From the NCBI RefSeq assembly GCF_041296385.1, contig NC_091014.1:55322078-55386077 (forward strand): a stretch of 64,000 nt of DNA, written 5' to 3'. This document shows, one piece after another, positions 1 through 10,622 of the stretch. The position numbers were made by a program, and so were the translations under genes. The notes beneath the pieces are model-generated. The model searched no databases and was not told where the DNA came from. It saw only the letters and a program-made list of their open reading frames with translations. Position 1 is the stretch's first letter, and the number at the start of each line of letters is the position of its first letter. The stretch is from Aphelocoma coerulescens (lineage: Eukaryota > Chordata > Aves > Passeriformes > Corvidae).

Positions 1-783
1 ATGGGTTGATACACTGTGCTAATGATGATTTGAGTATGAGTCTACAAGGAAAAATTAAACTTGTTGTCGTCTTCACTTCAAATGCCAGCTACCAGACCAG
101 CCAGCTGATAACTTTCAGTTATTACTGACTGAGGAGTAGGGGTTGGAAAAAGTGACCAAGAGGCAAAAAGCCCCTCAAGAAGTGGATTTTAAACAGAAAG
201 AGAGTTACAAATAGGGCTGGTGAAGAATTCAGTTCTATTCATTGGTCCAAAATATGTTGTCATCTCATTCTGTGGGCAGGTAATCAGAATACTTTAGTTT
301 AGGCAGGGATATCAGGAGGTCATCTGGCCCATCTCCCTGCTTAAAGCAAGTCCAACTAGAGCAGGCTGCTCATTCAGTTTCTGAGTATCACCGAGGAAGG
401 AGAGTCAAGAACCTCTCTGGGCCACCTGTTTCAGTGACCCCTCTCATGGTGACAGCTTTCCTCTTTATATCGAGAAGTCCATTCTCTGTCTGCTTCCCCC
501 ACTAAATCTGAATTTAAGGCGAATATCTCAAAATCTTTCTGAATTCTTCGTACAAAATACTTTCGGATTGGAGGACATTTCACTCACCAACACAAAAGGG
601 TTTTCTCAGCTTAACTTCACAACTTTTCATAAAATAGAAGTCAAATAGTTACAATCCTATGTATATACTATACATATATAAAACTTAAAAAGCCTCCACA
701 TGGAGCCCTTCGGGAGTGCCAGCGTAGTGCATGTACACAAGTCAGTTACGCAGAGGTGGAGTACATCCCAGGGTCCTTTCCCA
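1..783 (-). other. HMGXB4: HMGXB4 3' UTR, running off the window
   Basis: This is sequence downstream of the HMGXB4 stop codon on the minus strand. I found no minus-strand AATAAA or ATTAAA here; a weaker TATAAA variant occurs near 474-479. The cleavage site is therefore probably beyond the left edge, or uses a variant signal. No other gene is visible. Confidence 0.6.
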
Positions 784-828
784 TCAAAGTCCAGGCATGA
801 TGTAGGCAATGTTGTCTAGTGTGTTTGA
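784..828 (-). CDS. HMGXB4: HMGXB4 last coding exon
   Basis: The acceptor TTTTTTTCCCAG (830-829) is followed by [14 protein letters not shown] and TGA at 786-784. This is the exact C-terminal motif of the family. It has only 45 coding bases, so it is recognised through homology and phase, not length. Confidence 0.95.
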   Translation of the reverse strand, partial: SNTLDNIAYIMPGL

Positions 829-3800
829 CTGGGAAAAAAAAATTTGGTGGTTTTTAGTGTCAGATAATCCTTAAAAAATGGCACAGGTGAGAGTACTAAG
901 CATAGTCACTTGTGTTACAAGTTATCACAGGATGAGACAACCGAATCTGCCTATTGATCACCTCTAATAGGGTGTCAGATGGGAAAAAAAGTGCTCTTCA
1001 GTTTTTCTTGCAAAATGTAACAGAATTCTGAGAGTAAGAATCCTTCTCATGCACACCAGACAAAAGACCCAGCTCTATGTTCTTCAGATGCAGTGTTTTA
1101 GTAAGGTCAAGCCTGTGGCTGGATAGCTGAAGGAGGCCTTAGGAACAGCACCTTTAACTGAGAGACTGAGGAGCTGGAGCTGCACCAGTTGTGATTCTAG
1201 AATCTAGCAATGCCACCTACTGTCTGAAAGATAAATTGCAACACAACTGCTGGGGTTTATCCATGTCTTAAAACATCACTGTCGTTATGCATCTGACTGT
1301 GAAAATCAGATTTATTACCAGCTCCTGAACACCAGCTTCCAGAAGTGAAGGGTAGTTGCCATAATTCACCTAAAGCTCCATTGCTCCTTAGAACAATAAG
1401 CTGATCAAGTTTCCAATAAACACACCACTAGTCATGTAGCGTCACTGCTCTGAATAAACTTGGCAAGCAGGAAGGAAAAAAAGCATCGGAGTTTTTCCAT
1501 GGCTTAAGATGGGAACACCCCACTGACTCAGCTTTTGTGCACAGAACCAGTTTGTGGGAGTTCACAGACTAAACTGTCAACTTTGTTCCTGTTGTTGACA
1601 GTCCATTCTCTTAATGAATAAACGTTTGGGCTGCCCTATTATGATATGACAACTGATATCCCAATTCTCTTATCCTCTGTCAGACTGCTTTTAGTCTCTT
1701 AACTCTTCAGACTCTGTATTTTTGATTTTTGCTCCTCTCCTTTGCTGCTTTATTCATGTCTCCCGTAGGAAGTATGACTCCTGATGGCTGCTGCCATCTT
1801 AATCTATGTCCACATCAAGCTACATAAATGCCACAAGCTGTTGCAAAATTAGGGCTCAATATTAAGAGTAGCTTAAAGTGGAAAAGAAACTGTAGTTATG
1901 CAGTTCCTTAAGACAGAGACTACTTTTCTTTCCTCAGAGAAGGTTTCAGCCACTTGTAAAAGGTGCTACACCATCACATTAGGAATCCTGAGATCACAAA
2001 TTGTTTTTTATGCTACTGAAGGAAAAACAGCTTGTGTGATACAGAGCAGCTAGAATATGAGTTTTATTTTTTATGGAAAATTAGAACTTTCAAAAATACT
2101 GGTATACTTGTATTTGATTCAGATTGATTGACTCTATCACTAAAACAGGACCTACCCACACTGCAATCAATGCTAAAAATATTAGGTCAGTAGCCAGTGG
2201 GAGGAAAAAAAAGGTTGCACAATATTGTACAATGGTAATATCTGTAACAATTTCAATAAATATTCTTCTATAAAAGTGCATGACCAAGACAAATTTTCTT
2301 ATTGCACTGGAATTATAATTACATTACACTGATTAATCAAAAAAACTCTATTTAGACTCTGCTGAATTTAACAGTGCTAGAGAGAAAATAACCACAGAGA
2401 ACTCACCAAAACATGCTTTGGGCAGCCATTCAACTCAGGTAGTTGTGTGGTCAGACATGCCAGCGGGCCCAAAGCACAGATGATTGAATCTAGGAGTACT
2501 GACAAACTTCCTGAAACAGCCACCATTCCCTGGTAGTGAGGAAAGCAAAAGATTAGATAGGGATGAGTAGTGGAAATTGCGGTTCTTTCTCAACTGTATC
2601 CATGCTCATGCAGATACAGTATCTTCAGCTCCTCCAGTCCACTTCCACTATTTACACAGTAACAAAACTGTGCCTTGCACTTCACAGAGAGACTGCTGGC
2701 CCAAAACATTTGGTGTTCAGTAAGCAACGAACTAGTGCAAGAAAAAGGTAGGGATCAACAGAAAACACCAGAAAGTTGTCAGCTGCATAAAACACTGATT
2801 CCACACATTTTTGTGATATATTTTCTGTGCCATTTTGTACCATCTATTTTGCTAACTACATGAGTCCTAATGACAATAGTTGTTTTATTTTTGAAGTTAA
2901 AGGAATGCTAAGCCTATAAACAAATGCTTTAGTCATTGATATACTTTCAGGAAAGGGAATTTGTCTGTGTGCTTTTCTGGACTCTGGTTGTTCCTCTCAT
3001 GATCTCAATAAGCATACCAAAACAAAACGCAAGAACATTTATTTCACTGTTGATAAAATAAGCAAGCAGAGTGGGGTGAGATTTATCATGCTACTCATAA
3101 AATTCAGTGATATTATTTAAGACAAACATGTTTTCTCCTTAGAGCCTGGGCTGAGTTTTGAAAGTGTACACGTGTGTATGTGCATTCATAGAGTCACTGT
3201 CATTTAACAGTGGGAAACCATTAAAATGTGACATTATGTTACCAGGTAAGTTGAAACAATAGTAGCCCCTTATCCAAAGCACTGGCAATATGATATTGCC
3301 AGAAAACCACAGGACATGCAAAAAACTTCTTGGTAAAGGCTGGTAGTTTTCTAAGAAGTAGAACAGTAATAGCAACTGCCCAGAGACTGACAAAATAGCA
3401 AGGAAGTACCAAATCCAAGGTAAGTAAAGACTGAAGGGTTTGCTGAACTACAAATTGCTTTCAAGGACCTAGAGCTGCAAAGCATCTGTCTTTCTTTGAT
3501 GCCCACTGTTTACTGAGACTTTTTATTTCACTGAAGATAAAGAGCAATGCATCAAAGAAACAGGGCATGCCACCTCTAGTTTCTCTTCCTAACAGAAAAC
3601 CACCAGTTAAACTTTTAAGAAAATAAAATAATCATCTCCCTCAATGCATTGTGTAGATTACAGGACATCACTGGGACTCTGCTGGTTACAGACTCACCTC
3701 TGTTTCCTGCAGTCTGTGTCCAATGAGGCTCAGAGATTCACCCAGCAACTGTAAATGTGCAGCTACATCAATAGGATCTGTCTCAGGGGCTTTGGCTGGT

Positions 3801-6800
3801 GAGGAAGGCACCACCACGGTGCTGGTGGGGGATTTTTTGTGAGGGGAAATTGCTCCTGTTGGAAGAGCTGGAAACACAAAAAATTAAAATTCCATATTCC
3901 TTGCTTTCACTCTTTTACTCAGAAGCCTATTTAGTTACTAAAGTTCAAATCTCATAGGCACGAGATGCTTAAATGGTTCTTAATGGTTGCCCCAGTCCCA
4001 AAGTCTTTGTAGTCACAACTTTTTTTCACGTGTGCAGAACATCTACCTCAGCTGAATGCAGTTGCAGAGATTTGATATCAGAGATGCTAAACTAAGAACA
4101 ACCCAACTTCCCTCTAGTAGCAAGCTAATCCCACTAAAACTTCCTTTCTGCCTCTTCTTATTTTACATTTCAATCCCTAAACTACTAAAATGAATACCAT
4201 TCCACAAATTAGACAAGGAAATCTTTATGAAAGATGCTGACATCATTCTTGCTCTCACAGAAAAGTTGATTTGACTGTGATTTAAATGTCATGCTTCGTG
4301 AGAAAGCAGGTAGGGAAGTGAAGCAGGTAAGGACCTTTGTTTTTTATTCCACAGGGAACACTACCTTCCCTGTCCAAGAAAAGAGATGAGAGTGAATAAA
4401 GTGCAACAATTACCTTTCATTTTTGGTGCACCATCTGAAGATGATGCCTTTCTCTTCACAGTGGTGGCCTCTGCTTTATTCTGCTTGTGTTGGAGATACT
4501 GAGCTTTCTGTTTCCAGATCTGTAGTTACCATGGTAAGAAAAGAAAGATTCATAACATTAGGTAATTCTGTTACCTGATGCCAGGACCTGGAGGCAGAAT
4601 GATGTTACAAAACTAGGAGGTGAAGCAATACCACAAGAAGAAAATGAACACTTTTATGTTTGCAAGGGCAGGATTTCCATACTTTCCACCTTTACATGCT
4701 TTAGGGATATAGGAAACATATTTCATGGCATTGTGGCAATGCTGCCAGCACATTCTGATCTAAGCACCTAGTTCACAGAAATCATTTTACAAAAACATGT
4801 CACACAAACACTCACCAGTTTATCCTTCTCAGGTAGCTGCTTCCACACTTCGGCCAGTTTTTTACTTAGCTCTCCAAAATCTGGCAGAAAGAAAGAAGAA
4901 AAATATTTAAAACGAATTTGATTATAATCTATCTAGATTCACAGCTTGGTTAAAGTAAAATTATAATACAATCCTGAAATCTACTCCTGTCTCCTTTGCC
5001 ACCTCTTATTCTAAGTAACATTGGCAGATTCTTTGCACTATATCAAAATTAAGAAGTTGGTCTGAAACAGAGACAATATGTTCTGCTAATTAATATGACT
5101 GGTGTATAATCAAGAGAAGAGAAGGCTGGATTATTCTCTTACCTATTCCAGGGTGCTCAGACACAATATTTGTACGATATTCCTTACAGAACACTTGATA
5201 AGCAGACATGTTTTTCTTCTTTGGCTAGTCAGAAGAAGAAAGGAAACAAAGGTTTTTAATTATGATGAGACCTTCTCCAATTTAATAAGAATTTGGCATT
5301 TATTGAAGACCTAAAGAAAGATATGGTACTTAGATCAGGAACCTTAAAAAGCAGTCCTTTACATGTTCTGGCTGAATTTAATCTTTATGAAAGCACAGGA
5401 ATCAGCCAGAACCAGTCTTAGTACAAAGCTTATCTTGCAAAACTCAACAAGCTCCTATTCTAAATTCAGGATCGACAGAAAACTTTGTTAATGTATCTCA
5501 GTTCTAAAACTTAAAATAATGAAACCCCGTATCTGTTATACTATTCACAGTACCTATTATAGATCTGTCAAAACAATTTAGTCCTCATGATAATGTTTTG
5601 TTCCATTTCTTGAATCCTTACAAAGTACTTCCATTTGGCAGGAAAAGAGACTGTGTAAGTACACTGACAGCAAAGGTATTGCAATTGCTGAGCTATGATC
5701 AGGGAAAAATTCCCGAATAGAATAGGATACTGGCTGAACAGATTTGAGCTCTGTCTGCCCATTTCCTCATATGAAGCATTATTTCTCTATCTGAACATGT
5801 ACAAGCTGCTTTCCCCCATTTACTGACACAGTTACAGTTATCTCATTTGTAACCTTGTTCATATGCTAGCTACCATTTCTGCTACTCATATCTTTATGCA
5901 GTAACCATGGAAAACTGAATATATAAGTACAGGACAAAACTGGGAATGTGGCAGCCTATAAGAGTTAGAATTTCATTTGAATACAGGAGTAAATGGATAA
6001 ATATCTTCAATTTTCAGGTAACAGCTTGATTCCTTTTTACAGGAACTTTGATCACTAGTCCAGAAGTCTGCCTGGGAATAGCTAGAGCCAGACACATTAG
6101 AAAAAGATGAATAATGTGCTTGGTACATGACCTGTACCAAGCAAAATTAAGTATAACTTTCCCAGAGGACCTCTATTGGCTGAAGACTGTCTGTGCCAAG
6201 CCAGAACAACACATATTCCTTTTGCTACAAATAGAAATCACAGTGGCTAACAGTTTTTCAAACATGCTTCAGTTAAACCATTGATAATTGGTATCAGTTA
6301 TCCTTTGTTTCAATTTAACATGCCTTTGCAATGGAGTGCCTAATTCACTATTACCCGTCACCCAATTTCTGTTTTCCCTCCAATTTTTCCTTACTTTGTC
6401 TCTTTCTCTTTCCTTTTCTTTTTCTCTTTCTCTTTCTTTTTCCTTTTCTTTTTCTCTTTCCTTTTCCTTCTCTCTTTCCTTTTCTTTTTCTCTTTCCTTT
6501 TCTTTTTCTCTTTCCTTCTCCTTCTCTCTTTCCTTTTCCTTCTCTCTTTCCTTTTCCTTCTCTCTTTCCTTCTCTCTTTCCTTTTCCTTTTCCCATTTCT
6601 CAGACTTGTCCTTCTCCTTGTCTTCCTTTTTCCTCCTCTTCTCGCCTTGACCATCTGAGTGAACAACAGCAGGAGGAGGTGGAGGAACAACATAGGGGGT
6701 ACTGGGAGGTGGTGGTGACACTCTTACTTCTGCTACTGCCACTGGAGAGTGCCCAGAACTCTTTTTAGACTTGGAGTGCTTCTTCTCTCTGTGTTTCTCC

Positions 6801-9800
6801 TTGTCCTTTTTTTTCTTACTTTTTTTTGACTTCTTCTTTTTCTTGATTTCCCGGTAGGAGTCATCTATCACCAGTTCTCCAGCCTCCAACTCTCCACCAG
6901 AAGAAGAACCAGATTCTGGTGGCGCCTCCATACCTGCAACCTCGTACTCGCTTGCATGGCCCTCTGAATGAAGGGAGGTGTCAGCACCAAAACTCTCTGA
7001 AGGTGGATGTGAGTCCGGAGGCGGTTTGTGCTTCTTTCGGGATGACTTCAGGAAGCTCTGCAGATCGTGCCCCAGCAGGAATGAGCCTTGCTCATCTCGA
7101 GCTGATTTCTTTGAAGATTTCTTTGCAGCTGCTGGTGCTGAAGAGTAGGATAAAGAATCATCATCTGCTGCACTACTTTTCTCTTTTGGTGAAAGGATGA
7201 GCTTCATCTTCAAGCCATCAGGTTCACGAAGAGTAAGTGTCTCCGTGTTCACGTAAAGAGGTTTCATTTTTTTAGATTTGTGGGAGCTGCTGTCATCCAC
7301 TGAGTGCTCCCCACTGCTCCCACTCAGCTTCTTCTTGGGATGCTCCTTTCTGCTTTCAGAATGGCCAGAGGAAGAATGAGATGATTTTTCAGAGGTCCTC
7401 TTTGAAGACTTTGAGCTTGTGGCCAAAGGTGTGGTGATAGCCTTGAGCAAATCCACGGTTGTATCAGCTGAGGATGGGCTAGAAGCTGCTTTTTTCTTCT
7501 TCTTTGATGGTAGATCCAAAGGCGAGACACCTGAAAGAGACCAAGAGAAATGTACATTTGAGATGCTTCCCTTAAAGACACCAAAGAAAGGAAATGAGAA
7601 TCCTGTGAGCCTTACAGTTACAGGTGACAGATTTACATCCTGGCTTAAACAGAACTGCAGCCAGCTCAGCACAGCCTTACTGATACAATTCAGAAGCTGT
7701 GACACCTGAGCTGATCAAATAATTTAAGGAAGGCAGAGACAGCAGGAAAGTTCTTGAAGTTTTGTCAAACTTCATTCTACTGTGAAATAATGTATTTTGA
7801 TGAAAATAAATCTTACTGAAATTGTATCTCAAGTGCAAGGTTTTCGTGCCATTTTTAGCCGAGGTGAGACCAATGAGTAGAAAATATGAGCTTTTTCATT
7901 CTGTAGACAGATTTTGATGAAAGATGAAATTTCAGCTTGGCTTTCTCCTTCTATTTGGCCAAAAAAAATCCTAAAGTGTTAAGCTTTTATGAACCAAATT
8001 GTCATTTTCTGGCCAACTTATTAATTGTGATAATAACTGAACAGAAAAGCATTTATTTTTCAACCTCAGACATTTTGTTCTTATCAATTCAGAGAAAGTT
8101 ATACTACCTGTAAATATAATTAGTTTGTAATACAATAGGAAAAAAAGAAAAGCAAATGTCAAATGGGAAGGCATGGATTAGAAAACTACAACTTGTAAAT
8201 GAAAAGGGGATGGAAGATCTCTATGCCCTACAATGGCAATTTGTTAAGACAGACTCTGAAAATGTAATTCCCTAATCTTCTGCTGTCTGGTGCTGATCAG
8301 TGTCAGGTTTCTGATGACTTGTTCTAAGGCAGGTTGATGTACTCTCCTCCTATAAAATGCCAACCACAAAGCTTGCTGACACTGGCTTAAGAGCATCCTT
8401 TCCTTAAAGTCATGATTTGTTAGCCCCTTCCCCTGCTTGACTACTACCTTACCTCTGTAGCAGAACTCATCGGAGGAGTGCTTTCTCTTCTTTTTGTGAG
8501 GTTCTGTCCCTGGAAAAAACTCACTGTCCTGGAATAAGAAGAAAAAATTTGCTGACAAAAAGGAGGGAAACAATAGGACAGTCACATGGACTATTAACAT
8601 AGACAAAAATTAGTAGGAAGTATCTTGATACTACTGTAACATCAAGGAACCGTAGGTAAGAACCAGGATCATCATTCTAGGTGTTAAAAGGAAACCTACT
8701 CTGTCCCCAAGAGCACAGTGTATGTATAAAGAAAGACAAGTTACAGATAGGTGTGAGAATACAAGAAATGGTATTACTCAGGATTGGTTTCAGCACAGTC
8801 ACCTAATAGACATCAAGCTTTCTGTAGGCGCTGCAGCAAAACAGGCATCCAAGGAAACTGAAACACAGATATCTGTACGGAGGCCCCCCAAGTGAGAGGA
8901 GCAATATAAAAGAAAACTTGAAAAAGCACATTTGGAAAGTGTTGAGATATGGGCAGTGTGTGTGTGTGTGTGTGTGTGAAAGTGAAAGCCATCACTTGGA
9001 GATCAGCTGATAAGTTGACAAAAGACAGACATCAACCTCTTAAGAAAGCTAAGAAATAACTTAAGATGCATAGACCGTCAAGCCTTGAAAACAAAAGCAA
9101 GCAGTTCATGTTTACTATGCTGAAAAAGAAGTGACAGGAGGTACAGAAAGGTGACAACTAGAATGATGGGTGAAAAATATGTCCTTAATATACCATGTCA
9201 CCTAATTATTATCTGTGTCTTGATCAATTTATCAATCTGAAACTGAAGCTCCCCTAAAGAATTCCATCTGCAGGGTAGAAGACTTTGATTTTAATTTTAC
9301 ACTAGAACTTGCTTTCCAGATGAAAAAAACCCCAAATCACCAGATATCCACCTCTGAGCTAACAGCAGAAATTTTAACTCAAAGAGGAAAGTTTTGAAGA
9401 AACTTAAGTTGCCAATATGTGATTTCAAAAGTTAAGGCCCCAAAGATGTAAATAACATTCTATCCATCATTTGCTGGCTACAGCCATAAATGCTAATTTT
9501 TTTTTTAATGTGTGTAAGAAGTTATTCACGTATAGGCATCTTATGATTTGCAAGGTTCCACATTAAGGCTAGGACAACACTCCTACTAGCTTATTTTCTG
9601 AGGCCAGAAAAATCAGAATCAAGGATTGATCCCCTCCTTTTCCCCAGGAAAATTACTGAACAACACAGGACATGATTAGCTGCTCTTGCTGTCTTCTACA
9701 TGCATTTCTAAGTAAAAATAATTTTAAAAAAGGACAAGAAACCCATTCCATCACAACCTTTATGCATATCCTTACACCTTGAACCCTTTCTCTGAGGGTT

Positions 9801-10547
9801 TCTACCTGAGTTGCTATCTCATCTTCCTCTTGCAGAAGATCCTTGTACGAGCGCTTTTTCTCTCGCTGTATCCTGCCAGATGCCAGCCCGTCGTCAACAC
9901 TTCGGTGACTCTCTAGGAATTCTGTGATTTATGTGACATGGGAAAAAAGGAAGAAATGAAATGCCACATTAAGGACTGATAGACAAGTGGACCATGCACA
10001 AAATAAGCTAACAGAGGACGCAGGCACAGAGTGATGCACAAAACCCCATAAGCACAGAGGCCTGAAAGATAACAGTCTGTACTGTCTGACCAGAGGGATG
10101 GGGCTCGGTGCTCTAACACAATCATTCCAGATTTAATTTCTAATGCTTGGAGATTCCTTCCTAAAGACAAATGGACCTGGAAATGTTACCATGACTAAAC
10201 TTATCATTATCCCTCGTTCCCTGTCCCATTGACCTGGCAGGGAGAAGAAGGGCTGCAGTGGCAGGGCTCCCAATCAGGGTGTCTACCTTATGAAATATCA
10301 CTTATTTCTCTCAACTTCTAATCCCAGTACTTTACACCTGGAAGTCAAGGGCTTGGGATCCTCCAGTAACTTGGCCAGGTTAAATTTAAGGGCTCCACAG
10401 CACACTAGCTTCCTTTCCCACTCTGACTGCATGGCCTGGTAAGGGCTGCAAAGGGCACTCTTTTAATTAATTAATTAATTTCTTTGTAAATCCTTCAGAT
10501 CATGAAGCAGTCATACCTTCTTTCTTCTTGGTGCCATCATAAGCCAT
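784..10547 (-). CDS. HMGXB4: HMGXB4, HMG-box containing protein 4 (10 coding exons)
   Basis: Spliced minus-strand gene. Coding exons: 10547-10517, 9921-9806, 8528-8453, 7530-6395, 5224-5143, 4880-4816, 4519-4414, 3867-3698, 2529-2407 and 828-784. All junctions are GT/AG and all phases close, giving 1950 nt or 649 residues plus TGA. Order in the protein: short acidic/basic N-terminus (1-74), a Ser/Lys-rich low-complexity middle with the conserved block [10 protein letters not shown] (about 165-174), a Lys-rich nuclear-localisation stretch, an E/K/R repeat (388-453), the HMG box (about 454-520), and a C-terminal helical domain ending in IAYIMPGL. Family knowledge: a nuclear, non-sequence-specific DNA-binding protein linked to the NURF chromatin remodeller, to negative regulation of Wnt signalling through NLK, and to repression of smooth-muscle genes. 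The protein is longer than the roughly 600-residue mammalian one, mostly through the repeat. Identification rests on remembered family sequence and is very secure; the exon 2 donor is the least certain boundary. Confidence 0.96.
829..2406 (-). other. HMGXB4 last intron
   Basis: AT-rich intronic DNA, the largest gap between the C-terminal coding exons. I saw no repeat family or second gene. Open frames here (for example 2090-2287) lack codon structure or homology. Confidence 0.75.
2407..2529 (-). CDS. HMGXB4: HMGXB4 exon 9
   Basis: Forty-one codons, phase 0 at both ends: [20 protein letters not shown] then [20 protein letters not shown] and L. This is the conserved hydrophobic C-terminal domain. 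The acceptor is CACTACCAG and the donor TTG|GTGAGT. There is no start codon requirement here and no long open frame, so it is easily missed. Confidence 0.95.
3698..3867 (-). CDS. HMGXB4: HMGXB4 exon 8
   Basis: The acceptor is TGTTTCCAG and the donor GAG|GTGAGT. After a Pro/Ser/Lys linker it encodes the very conserved block beginning [20 protein letters not shown] and running to [10 protein letters not shown]. It is 170 bases and closes in phase 0. Confidence 0.96.
4414..4519 (-). CDS. HMGXB4: HMGXB4 exon 7, end of the HMG box
   Basis: The acceptor is AACTACAG and the donor AAAG|GTAATT. It encodes [20 protein letters not shown], the third HMG-box helix and basic tail, then [15 protein letters not shown]. 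It is 106 bases, phase 0 in and one base left over. Confidence 0.96.
4816..4880 (-). CDS. HMGXB4: HMGXB4 exon 6, second part of the HMG box
   Basis: The acceptor is TTTCTGCCAG and the donor CTG|GTGAGT. It encodes [20 protein letters not shown] plus KL, the second HMG-box helix with the conserved Trp and the Leu-Pro turn. It is 65 bases, phase 1 in and phase 0 out. Confidence 0.96.
5143..5224 (-). CDS. HMGXB4: HMGXB4 exon 5, first part of the HMG box
   Basis: The acceptor is CTGACTAG and the donor ATAG|GTAAGA. It encodes [20 protein letters not shown] and the following seven residues, the first helix of an HMG box with the typical Pro-Lys-Lys lead-in, Ser-Ala-Tyr and Phe core residues. One base is left over and completes Asp with the next exon. 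Confidence 0.96.
6395..6592 (-). repeat. Coding hexapeptide-type repeat (EKEKER)n in HMGXB4
   Basis: Sixty-six consecutive residues (388-453) are almost only Glu, Lys and Arg, built from about eight copies of an EKEKER unit with shorter variants at both ends. At DNA level the plus strand is a pure pyrimidine tract of C/T interruptions, a purine repeat in the mRNA. The reading frame is kept throughout. Alternating acidic and basic residues at i/i+4 favour a stable single alpha-helix, so this is probably a charged rod or spacer in front of the HMG box. Confidence 0.9.
6395..7530 (-). CDS. HMGXB4: HMGXB4 large central exon 4
   Basis: The 1136-base exon (acceptor TCTCTTTCAG at 7532-7531, donor GACAAA|GTAAGG at 6394-6393) encodes residues 75-453. 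It holds the KKKKKAASS start, a Ser-rich linker, the conserved [20 protein letters not shown] block, a second conserved block [20 protein letters not shown], the [20 protein letters not shown] segment followed by poly-Lys, a short Pro-rich run, and a 66-residue E/K/R repeat just before the HMG box. The reading stays open through the exon, with phase 1 in and phase 0 out. The intronic continuation is also open for a short way, so a longer frame seen here is not all protein. Confidence 0.95.
8453..8528 (-). CDS. HMGXB4: HMGXB4 coding exon 3
   Basis: The acceptor is TTATTCCAG and the donor CAGAG|GTAAGG, a near-perfect consensus. The 76 bases encode [20 protein letters not shown] and the following five residues plus one base. 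The [10 protein letters not shown] block is a family signature and a likely nuclear-localisation element. Confidence 0.93.
8956..8978. repeat. (GT)n microsatellite in an HMGXB4 intron
   Basis: An uninterrupted GT dinucleotide run of about 11 units within the intron between coding exons 2 and 3. Confidence 0.95.
9806..9921 (-). CDS. HMGXB4: HMGXB4 coding exon 2
   Basis: The acceptor is CACAG at the end of a T/C-rich stretch (9922-9923). The exon encodes [16 protein letters not shown], then the conserved basic block [10 protein letters not shown] and an acidic stretch. The donor CAG|GTAGAA at 9805-9804 is phase 0 and matches the phase of the next exon, but its intronic bases fit the consensus poorly. 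A better-looking donor about 26 bases further on (CAAG|GTGTAAGG) would put exon 3 out of frame. Confidence 0.85.
10463..10480. repeat. (TTAA)n short tandem repeat
   Basis: About four TTAA units lie in the intron just downstream of coding exon 1. Confidence 0.9.
10517..10547 (-). CDS. HMGXB4: HMGXB4 coding exon 1 (start codon)
   Basis: The ATG at 10547-10545 lies in an excellent Kozak context (ACC before, G at +4) and encodes [10 protein letters not shown], the family's N-terminus. The donor is AAG|GTATGA at 10516-10515. Thirty-one coding bases leave one base that pairs with the next exon to make Glu. The 5' UTR continues upstream in the same exon. Confidence 0.95.
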
Positions 10548-10622
10548 GGTGGTCCTGCAGGAGCCTGTGAATGAGTTGCCACGTCTGGGCTCCTTCCCCC
10601 GTTCCCATCTATAGGAAAAGGT
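10548..10622 (-). other. HMGXB4: HMGXB4 5' UTR part of the start-codon exon
   Basis: Upstream of the ATG on the minus strand a T/C-rich tract ends in TTTCTCAG (AG at 10624-10623), the best acceptor in reach. It gives 75 bases of leader before the ATG. Later AG sites (CACAG and CTGCAG, 13-27 bases before the ATG) are alternatives. An ATG occurs early in this leader (ATGGGAACGG), so the exact acceptor decides whether an upstream ATG is present. Confidence 0.6.

Noticed and set aside
6288..6768. Plus-strand frames of Phe/Ser/Leu repeats and minus-strand frames of Lys/Arg/Gly repeats
   Set aside because: They are other-frame readings of the HMGXB4 E/K/R coding repeat.
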